Position numbers and translations under genes: made by a program
From: Antennarius striatus
Taxonomy: Eukaryota > Chordata > Actinopteri > Lophiiformes > Antennariidae
Assembly: GCF_040054535.1 (NCBI RefSeq)
Contig: NC_090798.1
Coordinates: 2,298,501-2,362,500, forward strand
Reading direction: 5' to 3'
DNA length: 64,000 nucleotides
The notes under the pieces: model-generated
What the model was told of the DNA's origin: nothing
Database searches by the model: none
The model's input: the letters and a program-made list of their open reading frames with translations, nothing else
Shown here: positions 50,608-62,736 of the stretch, piece after piece
Layout of the letters: each line of letters starts with the position of its first letter
Numbering within the stretch: the stretch's first letter is position 1

Positions 50608-52295
50608 CCCTCTTTACACCATATATGTGATTAAAATGCGCCTGTTTGTGCCTCTTCCTGGACCGACCGGAGAGAACACACAATAAAGAACTTCTATTTT
50701 CCACAGGCATAAATCACAACTATTTATCTGAAGATATTTTTGAAAGAGAGTTTCTCCAACAATCTCCAATAAGGAAAGAGCAGTGAGACAAAACTGCCTC
50801 CTAACAGGGAGAAACCTGGAGCAGATCCCAACTCAAGATGATCGGAAACCTCTGAGATTTGGAAGCTCAAGTATGATAATTGTTATTTTAAAAAAATATA
50901 ATTTATTATAGTAACAATAATATGTCAGAAATACAGCAGCAGATCCAATCACAGGAGGCCTGAGTCTAACTCCCTCCCTCCCTCCTCGGCCACTTCAGAG
51001 AACAATATTCATGCAGGCTTTTGTCCTCTTGTGGTCACTCTAACACAATCTGAAAGTGGAGGTTGAAAGTGATCTTTCATCGTCAGTGTCAGGACTAGAC
51101 TGAGAAGATTCATATAAAAATAGAGAAATCAAATTATGTCAGAATATAAAACATTTAGAAAGAGATCCCTCCTAAAAGGATATGTTAGATTTCAGGTGAT
51201 CAGATTTAGTAGCAATAAATGTGTGACATGAAAGATATAAATCTTGGTCTCCTGATTTATTATAGGCTTTTATACAATGTCTTTCTCACGATTGCATCAA
51301 ATATAACATCAGAAAATGAGTGAAGATGCTTCAAAGATCCTGTCGTGCACCATCAAATCATGTCAAACTATCACGATTTAACTCCGAAATATTAACATTT
51401 AATAATCATTTGTGAAGTTAATAGTTATTATTAGTAGATCGAATGATTCTGGCAAAAACATTTCAGAAGTCAAAGACCTTAAAGCTATCAAGGCAGCTAA
51501 AGGCATGCTGCTAAATGCTAATGATGATATAACACATTTCTGGAATGAAACTGCTGATTTAGGGCTTCTTTATTACTGTGACATCATCAGAAACCATCTC
51601 TCCCCTCATTACAACCAGTCATTCCATTTACTGCTATTTTTATGGCAAAATAAGTATTTTTTTTTTAATGTCATTATAGCAATTTTTTAAAATGATTTTT
51701 ACAAAGAAGTTGGACTAGGATGTGTTGGTGACATCACCGTTGTATTATCACCCAATGAGCTCCTTCTACTCAGGAAAGTTTGATGCTCGTTCATTTGAAA
51801 GAACACAACAGTTGTTATCCTCAAAAATGAACCCGGAGCTTTGAACCCGTCTCCATACTCTGGCTATTACTGCTGATGCCGGGTGATTCAGTAATATTGC
51901 TCATCAAATTTGACCATTGAAAGTGATATAAAAATATTTCCTCAATGTTATTTCAGCATTTGAATCCTGCATTTTTGTTCAGAACAGCTTTATTTGTCAC
52001 ACTACATAAAAAAATCCAAAGAAAGGCCATATTTGGACAAAAACAAGGTGGTTTATGATGTCATAATGGATGTTATGGCTTTTGTCTCTTTTGTACACTA
52101 ACACACACACACACATACACACACATCTCCAGTCTGACAAAGCTATTATGCTAATGTACAAATTCTGAATCACTGTGCCAGTTAGCCGATACGCTTCTAA
52201 AATTATGAATATTCACAGTTATGTTAACAGGTCTTCTGCTCTCCTACCACCACAGTGTTACGCCTGACTCATTCTAATGCCTTTTAACAACTTCG

Positions 52296-52391
<96 letters not shown>

Positions 52392-53404
52392 AGTAACACA
52401 CAGCTTTCACTTCCTTGTCACTGGCCCTGAGTGCCATTGCTACGGCGCTTTGACAGCAGGCATCAAAACGGACACCTGTCATCAATCAGGAGGCCCCCCT
52501 GTTGCCCCCTGCGAATACGTTTAGCCCACTGCAATTATGTTCTTCCATTAGTCATCCTGCACAGGCAGCGATGGTCTGCCGGCTATACTTAGCCGCCATC
52601 GCGGTCAGACTTGAGCAAAACAGAGATTTTACAGATGGATCTCATGACTGACGTCAAACTCTATGAATAGAAATTAACAAGTGGCCGCACTTCATTTGTT
52701 CTTCCTCTGAAGAAATAATCCACGTTCGGTAACGTGAGGCCAAATTTTCCTTTTTAACAGATATTTTTGTTCGGCATATGAGCAAAAAAAGTTATTTAAG
52801 TAAAAACGTAGCTTCTGACGTTTTAATTTCTTTTCATACTTGATCACTTTATCCTGTTTGCACAGGAAGAGAATGCATGACTATTGGTTGATAGGAAAAA
52901 AATATGATAAGTTATGTGTTTGGTGATAAATAACATATATTAATAATTATTTGGGGTTGCGCGACACAACACTGTACTCATTGGCAGTTAAAGTTGTCCG
53001 TTCACTACTTAATAAACATTCTTAAATACGACAGGATTAACGACTCTCTGTCGTTAAAAGAGGGCGGGTCCAGGAGTTGTGAAAAATCTGGAGCAACCAA
53101 TGAGAGAGCATCCTTAGGTCACCTTCCTGACAGAACCAGGAAGTAGGCTGAGAATATGTTTGTGTCCCTGATGACCCACTAGAGGTTTGTAGGTATTTCT
53201 ACTAAGTGTGCTTGTTTTCTTCTTCTACTTTTTTATTGTGTTACTGTGTCAGAACTATGGATGTATGACGCATTGCAAGTGTGTATGTGTGTGTTTCTGT
53301 GTGTGTGTTTGACACGTGCTTCTCAGTATACATGAAATCCAGTAATGTGGCACCTTCCTTGAAGGTGTGGGTTTGTTTATGTGTCGTTCAGAACATGAGC
53401 ACCA
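50608..53404. other. Non-coding stretch after the tRNA gene
   Basis: No supported gene. AT-rich sequence with a CA microsatellite, a short interrupted CA run near 52.1 kb, and a GCTTTATTTGTCAC tail-like phrase near 51.98 kb. Confidence 0.45.
52298..52390. repeat. (AC)n microsatellite
   Basis: About 90 bases of pure AC. Confidence 0.97.
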
Positions 53405-53813
53405 GAGGCCTGCGCCATAAAGCTTGATGAACCTAGCCCCCTCGACTTTATGAACAGCTCTACATACGGTGTTCTTCCAGAGGTTTTCGGCATCGCCAAC
53501 AGAATACATAAAAGTACCGATGAATGAATGAATGAATCAATCAATCCATGATTTACTTAAACAAATAATTGATTAATGGCATTTAATGGCTGTTATACCC
53601 GCTGAGCTCTGATTGGTCAGTAGGTGGGGCTGTTATACCTGCTGAGCTCTTATCCTGAACTTATCCTGCTCCAGAGCAGGTTAGGTGTTCAGCATAGGTT
53701 ACCGCGACAACGTAGCCCGATAGAAAGTCAGCCACCTTTATGGTACCGAAAAGCCAGGGTTAAGCCTGAAGTTATCTCGCTAAACCGTAATCCAGCTTTA
53801 TGGTACCGGCCTC
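53405..53813. mobile_element. Candidate MITE with GAGGCC...CCATAAAGCT inverted ends
   Basis: The left end GAGGCCTGCGCCATAAAGCT and the reverse complement of the right end, GAGGCCGGTACCATAAAGCT, match at 16 of 20 bases. A third CTTTATGGTACCG lies inside near 53.74 kb, and GCTGTTATACC[C/T]GCTGAGCTCT is repeated inside near 53.6 kb. There is no transposase within the 409 bases. Family not identified; PIF/Harbinger-like is possible. Confidence 0.5.
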
Positions 53814-53912
53814 AGGAAAGAATGATGTAAATGACGTTTATGCTATGTTGGCAAACAGCTCTCTAAACTGCAGAGGCAAGTGGAGATTTAAAAAAAAGCA
53901 ATAAGAAACAAT

Positions 53913-54142
53913 CATCTGAGCGTCTTATTGAGAAACCATATCTGGAAATGTTTGATTTGTTCAGGAAGCTAAATTTAAAGAAAAAGAAGTTTATACCAAG
54001 CCTTACTGGGGTTGCATCATACAATTATAGGATGATGTCATTACGATACCAACAGACTGAAGGCAGAAAAGCACTAAAGAATCTCTCTTTGGAGCACCTC
54101 GTAGAACCGATGCTCGCCAGGAGAGACTTTGGCTCTCTGTAG
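53913..54142 (+). other. Unclassified open frame after the 53.4-kb MITE
   Basis: The frame reads E-R-L-I-E-K-P-Y-L-E-M-F-D-L-F-R-K-L-N-L-K-K-K-K and continues to L-A-R-R-D-F-G-S-L before a stop. Composition is more protein-like than neighbouring frames, with a basic, helix-like stretch, but no family is recognised and no splice partner is evident. It may be a remnant of the adjacent transposable element. Confidence 0.25.
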
Positions 54143-55501
54143 TGGATAATAGTTAAATACAAAAACTGGCACGGTCACCTGGAGGTTTTCCATACCCACT
54201 ACTGGCAAGTGTTGCTCCGTTGGTTGGGGTGAACCTGTCTTGGTAAATCAACCACGTGAGCCTACTTCCTTCTGTCAAAGATATTGTAGTTTCTTCTTTC
54301 TTCCCTCTGTCTCTGGATTTTATGTCTTGACTCGATTTGTTGAGTTATTTGAGATATAAGGGATTGAGATAATTCAAATCAGTCTACAATCAGAGGCAGT
54401 TTCTTGGCCTCATTTTTGACGCATCACCAGATCAGTGGTATTGTCAAAAAAACAAGAAAACTTCAAGACTATTCAAGTGTTTGAGCTTTTCTGTGCACTC
54501 TTAACAAGAACCTCCACCTCACTCCAGATGACTCTGCTTTGGGTTCATGCTCCACAGGAAATCTCATGAAAAGTCTCAGAAGACTCTTGTGCGTAGGTGG
54601 TTCTCTTCGCAACACCTCAGAAAACTCTTCATCAGACTCGGGTTCTCTTCTTCCTCTGCGTCACCGATGCACGCCACGACAAAGTCGTCTCCGGGGAGCC
54701 GCTGAATATGGCAAAGTGTTGAGTTCCATATCTGGCTAATTTCGTCTCTTGCGGTACCTTGTTCTCCTCAATCCCTTCCAATCATTGGGAAAGGCTTTTG
54801 ACCCAAGAACGATTTTTATCTCAACCTTTTTTTGTCTGCTCAACAAAATTTGACACTTATGTAGTTAAATAGGACCTGTCCAACTAGGAATGTGTGTTCT
54901 GTGATAATTTAATCACTCCATCACGACGTCAGGTCACTCAATCCGTCTGTCCCATTTGATTTTTCAGCACTTTAACTGGTCACTCCAGTTGGGCTGACAT
55001 GAATCCGTTCCTTCTCCACTCCCACAAGAGTGTTTTCCAAACCTCCACTTTGCTCTACAACCCAACAAAGCATCCCACCACTGTTCTCGGGACTCCCATC
55101 CCTCCATCGATTTCCTCTATTCCCCTTCAAACGAGTCTTGCCCTGACTCTCTTCGCCCACTTGTTGAGTGTTCGGTGTGTTTAGCAGCATCAGACTCTCT
55201 GGTTTATCCCACTGGGTCGCCGGCTGCTGATGCCGCCGCCGCCGCCCTCGGGTGTAAAAAAACAACAAAAAAAACACCCCGTTAGCTCGGGCGCCTTCAT
55301 TCTGCTTATCTCATTTACAGTCTGTCAGCTTGAACCGCGGCGCTGCAGCTGAAGTGATTTCCTTACCCTGCTTCCATTTTCAATCCTGGCTTTTCTCCTC
55401 TCTTTCTATCATTTTATCTTTCATCTATCTCTTCTGTTCCTCCCTCTCTAAGTATCTCTTCTTCTCTGAGGGAATTGCGTAAGGTTTTCTGTGTGTGTGT
55501 G

Positions 55502-55539
<38 letters not shown>

Positions 55540-57932
55540 CAGCGTGGCATTTATGTAATGTGGACCTGGAAGTGGCTAGCGAAATGCTTGGGTCTTGATC
55601 TCATTATGTCATTATTTCTAATCACATTGAAAGTGAAATATTTCCAATGTGCTGCTGTCACCAGTGTGGTCGTGTTTGTCTGAAACTGGTGAAGACAAAA
55701 AGCCGTCCACTTCGATAACAAAATCCACGCCAGGGTTTCATCCTGTTCAAGGCAGCTTTTCAACACTGTCACCAAGAGTGTCTCGTGTGTAAATATTGGA
55801 TCCCTGTAAACTAACAACAACTTGTGATCATAAAATGACAAGTGTGTGATGTGTATCTTCAGCTTTTATACACAGATTGCATGTTAGCGCTGCGACTTCT
55901 CTTCGCTGCCACTGTTGATCGTCACTGAATAAACCACCAGCAGAGGAACTATTTTCACGAACACCACATTGCAGGCGCGGAATCAGGATTCCAATTTTTA
56001 ATGCACCCAATATGTCTTGTTATTTTATCTGCCACTGTTTTAGGTCTAATGCCTTAAACATCAATGTAAAAACAAAAATCCAACATTGAACAATGAGCCT
56101 GTAATGTCTATAATTCTAATGTGTGTTTGAATGATCTTGTTGTTGGTCTTGTCATTTAATTTTATTCACCTCTATAAACTTGCCATAATTTTACCCTAAG
56201 GCAACTTTATTCCCCGGAGATAAAAACAAGTTAGGCAGAAGTTCTCTTCATCCCGACCGTTATCTTGATTATTTAACATCTCACTTTGTTTTCTCTCTGT
56301 TGCTAAGCTGGATAGCTGAACCGACTTAGGTGAAATTGTCATATGTACCAAATATGCCCGATATACAGCACAGATGAAATTGCAGTCCTCCCAGACCCAC
56401 GGTGCAACAGGCAGTACAACAGATGCCTAAGTATGCACTTAAGTTGCATTACATCCACAAATAATGATGCTAAAACACAAAGGCTTACGTTAAGGTCAGA
56501 ATCCTACCTAATCCGACATAAAACTAGCATCGTCTATTTAGAAGTAGAGTGAGGCGGCCAAGGAAAGCCATGATTGCATGTTGTTGTCATGACTTAACTC
56601 AGCCTTAGCATCTCCTGCTTTATCCACTTTACTCTAAATGAACATCAGAAAACTGAGCTAATAAGCAGATGAGAAGTAGCATCGTGAGCTTACATAACAT
56701 CTATGTGAAAACAGACGGGTCACCCCCTCCTGGTGACGCAAATTATAGTCTCCGGTGCGCCGGTTTCACTTTTCAGATGAAGGAGCTCTGTCTGCATTCA
56801 CACAGTCGCTGATTTGCTTTTTAACTCTTCATTAACTCAGCATTGTTGAAACAGAATCTAATCTTTCTGGTCTAATCTAGTCTGATTTAGTCTCTTCCTG
56901 AACCCTGTAGCGCTGTTTGCCATGAACGACTCGTGGTTCTGCGGGCTACACGTGCAAGCTGGTTTAGAGTTGCGTAATAAAAGGCAGAAGGTGATAAAAA
57001 TGTCAAAGTTTCAGATGTGTTCTTGCATGAAAAGGAAATGTATGCTCCTTCCTCTGATGCTGTTGAAACTGGTTAGAAGTACTGGACGTGCACAGTCGGA
57101 AATGAACTTTGATGCTCTGATCCAGGAAAAGAAGTAACAAAGCTTGTTTTTTGTCAACAAATACAAAATATTGCTAGAAATAAAACAGCAAAAAAACCCA
57201 AAAAACCTTGCAAGGTGACGTGTGTGTCAATATTTCTGCACATAAACTTTATAAATATGTGTGTGTCGGCGTGCACAATCATCTCCGACTTGTTTAAAGG
57301 AAGGGTGTTTCGCTGAGTGGGAATGCCTGGTAGGATGTGTAGGCCCAGGTTTCTATGGCAACCATCTGCTGCTACGCTCACAAGTGTTCATCAGCAGCCC
57401 ACACAGTGTGACATCCAGCAGCAAGCCAATCTGAGAGAGAGAAAATTTGTGATTGAATGTTAACGCAGAAGGGCCAAAAATAAGAAAAACACCTGAGTTT
57501 TTTAAGTAATTTATTTAAAGAAATGCTTATTTTCCGTTAAGTGTGAAGTCGGACACGGTGAGATGCGACGTTTAAACACGTCATAGTGAGGACAGACGTA
57601 GAAGAGGTGAGAATCACGTGGAGGAACACGATGGAACATTTACAGATTACAGAAAAGACACCGAAATGTGAAAGTGTGAGACGGACATCAGTTAAAAAGT
57701 AGGTTTAAAATTTAAAACGAATCAAAGTGAATAAAGTCAAAGTAGTTTTCCTGCAAGTCCAGGAAGATTTTTAGATAACCTTTATTATTGTCTTCATGTC
57801 CATGTAGAGAAAAAGCCAAGAAAGTGACATCACATTTTCATTTAACATCAAAAAAAACATAAAGACAACTGCTGAAGAAAAACATTCCAAATAAAGAATT
57901 AATGGACGACTTTTTATTCTAAATGATTTCAG
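54143..57932. other. Non-coding stretch upstream of the recognised rin1 exons
   Basis: It contains a TG microsatellite (55491-55538) and short frames without family features. An exon for the rin1 N-terminus (a Tyr-containing D-P-L-Y-D-type segment is expected from mammals) was looked for and not found. Confidence 0.45.
55491..55538. repeat. (TG)n microsatellite
   Basis: About 46 bases of TG with one CA interruption. Confidence 0.93.
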
Positions 57933-60900
57933 ATGCAGGAGGTGGGCGGTCCCCGGGGGGGCTCCCAGCGAGTCTTCAGCGTCCTGGATCGTCTGCTGCT
58001 CACGCATCCCGTGTGGCTGCAGCTGTCACTCAACAAAGACTCCGCCCTCTACATCCTGCTCAGAGAGCCCGTCGGGGTACGCCCACGCCACGCCCGCCTC
58101 ACCGGTCAAGACGAAACAAATACATGCATGTTTTATCCCACATTAACATTAAAAAAAACAACAACAACAACAACTTTCTATTCAAAATACTTGAGTCTCG
58201 ATCTCTTTCTGGGGAAAAAAAAGCGTTCAAAAAAAAGTCACCAACACCCTGACGTGTTGTTCCTGTTGTGTGTGATGTGGCGTTTGTGTGTCGTCGGTGT
58301 TTTCAGACCTTCCTGGTGCGTAAATGCAGCTCCAGCCAGAGGAAAGTGTTGTGTTTGAGAGCAACGGTGGACAAAAGTGCCTCCTCTGTGAAGGAGTGCT
58401 TCATCTGTGAGGAGGACTCCAGTGAGTGACCCCCGCGACCCCCCCGTCGGGTCAAGTACGAGTTCTGATCCTGAGAAAGATTTTCAGATGTCAATCTGTT
58501 TTTCTTATTTTGTGTGTTCTGTAACCAGCATTCGCCTTGGAGAGCTCGGCGCTCAGCTTCCCCGACCTGTGTCGTCTGGTGGCCTTCTACTGCATCAGCA
58601 GGTAGTGTGTCGTTTGACTGGTGACCAAAAGTATGTGGACACCCCCAGCAGTTGTTTTTTTTTCCTCTTTTAGTGGAATTATAGAGAAATATTACTGTGT
58701 TTTTCAACACTTGTTCTACACAAAGTCTGGCTGCAAAAGATCGAATTCAGAGTTTTTATCTAAAGCTTTGCCCAACAATTCCACATGAGTGTCCACATAC
58801 TTTAGGCCACATGGTGTACCTGAACCTGACTCTTACGGCACACTCGACTTTTAAATAAAGTTTGTTTCATGTATGTTTTTTTTGTTGTTGTTTTTTTTTA
58901 ATTTCCTGCAGAGACGTGTTGCCCTTCCCGCTGCAGCTACCAGACGCCATCGCCAAGGCAACGACGCACAGACAGCTGGAGGCCATCTCACACATGGGAC
59001 GAGGTGCGACACTTGTGCTTTTTTTTTTTGTTTTTTTTAAACCCGACCTGCATCAATCGGAGCTTTTACTTTACTTTGGTATCTCCTTCCTTCTGGTTCT
59101 GTCGGCAGACTTCTGGAGCGCTCCGAGTGCATCGGAGATCCAAAACGGACCAGTGGTCCCAGTTGCTTCTACCAGCAGCAGCCAGGTTAAAACATCTTTG
59201 ATCCAGGAACGATTGACACCCCCGATCCATGGGAGTCAAGGAAAAGTCTGCTTCATCAACCCGCTCTTCCTGCAATTGGAGATTAACAAGGTTAGGAATA
59301 AGATTAGCTAGTGAGTTGAGGACGTTTAGGGATTAAATTCTCCTTTTCAGGTTTAGCCTCTGAGCTAAATCCTCAAATTTTATTCCATTTTATTGTTCCT
59401 GATCCTTTTCTTTTCTAGCCACAGCTCATAAACCACAGTGCCTCCAATAAGCGGCATCGCTTCAAGCGCAGCATGCGGCTCCGGGTCTCGGAAACCGCCA
59501 TGAATCTGTCCCTGGAGGGCGTTGGCTCGTACTCGCCGTCCTCTTCCGAGGAGCTGCCGAGCGATTCGGAGAGGCTGCAGAAATCCGACGCCAACCCGCA
59601 GAGGAGGGTCCACCTGGGGGCCGGCGTCCTGAAGAGAATCCCGGCCGTGTCGCCGGGTTCTGCCGAGGAAGAGGACATGATGCCGGTCTGCGCGCCGCAA
59701 GTAATCCACGTTTCAGAGCATGTTGTTCCTAATGTCGGCAACACAGGTCTGGCTTAAGTCAGACTTAAGTCAGACTTAAGTCAGACTTAAGTCAGACTTA
59801 AGACATCTGTTTTATTCCTGGTTAAGACGTCTCAAAAGGAGGAGGAGCCTATGAAGCCCCAGCAGGCTGTCCCAGGCGAGGGCGTGGCCATCGAGGCGGC
59901 GGTCCTGGCCTTGGGGCGTCGCCCGGCGCCGTCGCTGGCCGAGCTGGACAGCAGCAGCTCCTTCAGCAGCGTGGACGACGACAGCGACACCGACTCGGAC
60001 CCGGAGGGCCCGTTCCACGCCCAAACCCACGTCGGCCAGCGGCCCCCGCTGGTGCGCTCCAGAGGCCGCGGCGGGCTGCACCGCATGAGCGAGGCTTTCG
60101 TTTGCTTCTTCGCGCCGGATAAGAGGCTGACGCGATTGGTGGAGGAGCTCTCCAGAGACAGGCGCTCCACCTTCGGGAGCATGGTTCAGGACTTCCTGCT
60201 GGCGCAGAGGGAGGTGCTCAAATCCCTGGCGTCTTCGTCTTCGTCGCGCGTGACCTCCGTGCAGCTGCTGCAAGGTCTGCGTCTCTTCCTGTCCCAGGCG
60301 AGGTGCTGCCTGATGGACAGCGGCGAGCTGGAGCCCCCCATCGAGACGCTGGTTCCCGAAAAAGAGAAAGGTGATGCTTTATCTGCTTGATTTTGGAGGC
60401 TAGAAATAGAACATGGATGCTTTTTATTTCTATTTTTCCCTTCTTCTTTTTTTTTTAATACTTCCTCTCTTCTGTCTAGTTTTAATGAGCGTTTAAGCAA
60501 AAGAAAATTCCGCCCACTGTGGAATTACGAATAAAAAAGTCATTTCAAGTCAATTTAACGCTGATTCTGAATAATCTTCTTCTTTTTTTCTTTTCTTTTT
60601 TTTTTTTATTTTTAAAAAGCAAAGAACGAGAATTAGTTAATTGGATTTTTAGCTGACGGGGTTGGATTATATTTTGTGTCGCCTGAAATTCCTCTCGACG
60701 CGTGAAGGATCGGTTTGTCACGTGGCGCCGTGACGGGAGAAACAGGCGATATTAGAAAAACGGTGATTCAATAGCGTTCAGTGGATGCAAGCCTTTGGAA
60801 ACAGAAAGGGAGCGGGGGGTGGGGGGGTGTCTTTGTATGTAAATGTAGATGCTGGACGGTTGCCTGGCAGTGTAGAGGCTGAAGGGGCCGGCGCTACCTT

Positions 60901-62736
60901 CCTTCCTTCCTTCCTTCCTTCCTTCCTTCCTTCCTGGGCGCTGATTTTGATTTATCTCGCAGTGCGTCGGTGGGAGGCATTTGCATTTTTTTTTTTTTTC
61001 TCCCCCTCCTTTATCATAAAAAGATATCACAAACCCACGCACACTTGAAGAGCAGCACGATTCAGGGGAGGGTGGGAGGGAGAAATAGAAATAGGATGGA
61101 TATTTTGAAAATGTAATCAGTTACAGGTTTGTGAGGAAGAGATGAAATTGTCTTCTTCTTATTTTTTTAAATTTTTTTTAGGAGCTTTATAAGACTGATA
61201 CTCTCCAGAGCTGGTAGAGAGAGAGGGATGCTGGGAGGAGGGTGTACATTATTAAATCCAAGGAGGGCTTGGAGGTAGAATGGGGGAGATTTGGGGGATT
61301 AGGCTAATACAGGGAGGAGGGATGTAGTGAGAATTGTGAAGATTACCCTCCAGCTGCAGGAGATTCTCAGGATCAGATCAGGACTAACACGTCCAAATGT
61401 GTGTGTCCACACAATTATAACCTTCATTTATTGACTTGTTGGTCATAAATTTCTACCTGGTTTTAAATTATCATTCATGATTTACTCTGTTTTATGTATA
61501 AGATGGATTAATTAGGATAATCAATTTTTTATTTAGGTTGTGTGTGTGAATAAATACTTAGTTCAAGATAATCAGACCAAAAAAAGCAGTAAAGAGAGTT
61601 TAAGGACAGAAATTGAAGATTATTTCCACAAATTGTTTTCATCTCTTGATAATAAGAACTGATGAGTTTCTGTTGGACCGGATTGAATGTATTGAGTAAA
61701 AGTCCACATGTATGTATATATTTACATAATTCAAACATAAATAATTACCAAAGATGATTGGTAAATTTAAATATATATGTGAAAAATCAAATAGCACCAA
61801 TTGATTGTGTATCATCAGAACCAAAAGAAAGAAATCTTACATTTCGAGAAGTTAAAATGTTAAAAATTGCCCATTCATCATAAGATTTTCATTAAAATAA
61901 GAAAAAGTAAACTTTCCATGTTCATGTTTCCTTCGTAGACCTGGCGCTGGAGCGGGCCCTGTTCTCCTGTGTGCTGAGGCCCCTGAGGTCCCATCTGGAT
62001 AAAGCTCTGGTGGAGCTTCACCATAAGGACGGCTCCACGCAGCGCCTCACCCAGAACCTGCTCCGCCTGAAGGGCGACGGCGCCATGGAGCGTCTCGGCG
62101 TGCGGACGGGAGTTCCCGACAGCCGCGAGGTGGAGAGGGTGAAGCAGAAGCTGGTCCTGATGCAGCGGACGCACTCGCCCATCGACAAGGTGCTGCTGCT
62201 GCTGCAAGTGTGCAAATGTGTGCACAAGGCCATGGGGGCCTTTCATGGTGAGACGGGGCTGGGTCTGCATCAAAAACAACTTCAGATCTCGTTCGAAACT
62301 TTTTTCATACTTTCATACTGGGTTTTTTTTTAAAATTAATATTCTAGGACAGGAAGTGACCTGTGATGACTTCCTGCCGTCGTTGTCTTACGTGATTGTG
62401 GAGTGTAACAGACCACGGATTCTTATTGAGGTGGAGTACATGATGGAGCTCCTGGAGCCCTCCTGGCTGGAGGGGGAGGGTACGAGCCTAGAAACGCCAT
62501 CAGCCCTCAGCTTGTCTTCGTTGTCGGACCTTTAACCTGACTTCCTGTTGTTCCCTCTGGCTCCAGGCGGATACTACCTCACCAGCGTGTACGCCAGCCT
62601 GTGTCTGATCCAGAGCCTGGACCGGGTGCAACCTTTCTCGGGTTGCCTGACGCCGGAGGCCCAGGAGGCGCTGAAGGAGTGGAGCTGCAGACGGAGCCGA
62701 GAGGCCCGAAGACAGAAGGAGAACCAGCAGAACCAG
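57933..62736 (+). CDS. rin1: Ras and Rab interactor 1-like (RIN1), partial: ten internal exons
   Basis: Exons: 57933-58076, 58307-58421, 58529-58601, 58912-59003, 59109-59290, 59419-59700, 59827-60370, 61939-62247, 62348-62479, 62567-62736. All junctions are GT-AG and phases join without breaks, giving 681 residues. Order: SH2 domain (VLDRLLLTHPVWLQLSL, then F-L-V-R-K across the first junction, to FYCISRDVLPFPLQLP); a linker with KRHRFKRSMRLRVSET; an acidic Ser-rich stretch; a RIN-homology segment from HRMSEAFVCFFAPDKR; and VPS9 (CDDFLPSLSYVIVECN, VEYMMELLEP, GEGGYYLTS). RIN proteins are Rab5 exchange factors that bind active Ras. RIN1 is preferred over RIN2/RIN3 because of the THRQLEAISHMG and FKRS...RVSET segments. 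The ATG at 57933 directly follows an acceptor AG, so an upstream coding exon probably exists; none was found. The Ras-association end lies beyond the window. Confidence 0.92.
58623..58808. mobile_element. Tc1-like MITE in a rin1 intron
   Basis: The left end GACCAAAAGTATGTGGACAC (58623-58642) and right end GTGTCCACATACTTTAGGCC (58789-58808) are inverted repeats matching at 18 of 20 bases, the well-known ends of small Tc1/mariner-type elements in fish. The 186-base element fills much of the intron between the third and fourth recognised rin1 exons. Confidence 0.85.
59751..59803. repeat. 11-bp tandem repeat in a rin1 intron
   Basis: About four to five copies of CTTAAGTCAGA fill nearly half of the 126-base intron 59701-59826. 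Each unit contains the palindrome CTTAAG. Confidence 0.93.
60896..60935. repeat. (TTCC)n microsatellite
   Basis: About ten TTCC units inside the 1.57-kb rin1 intron (60371-61938). Nearby T- and G-runs add low complexity. Confidence 0.93.

Noticed and set aside
59812-60273. 153-residue minus-strand frame
   Set aside because: It is the shadow of the large rin1 exon on the other strand.
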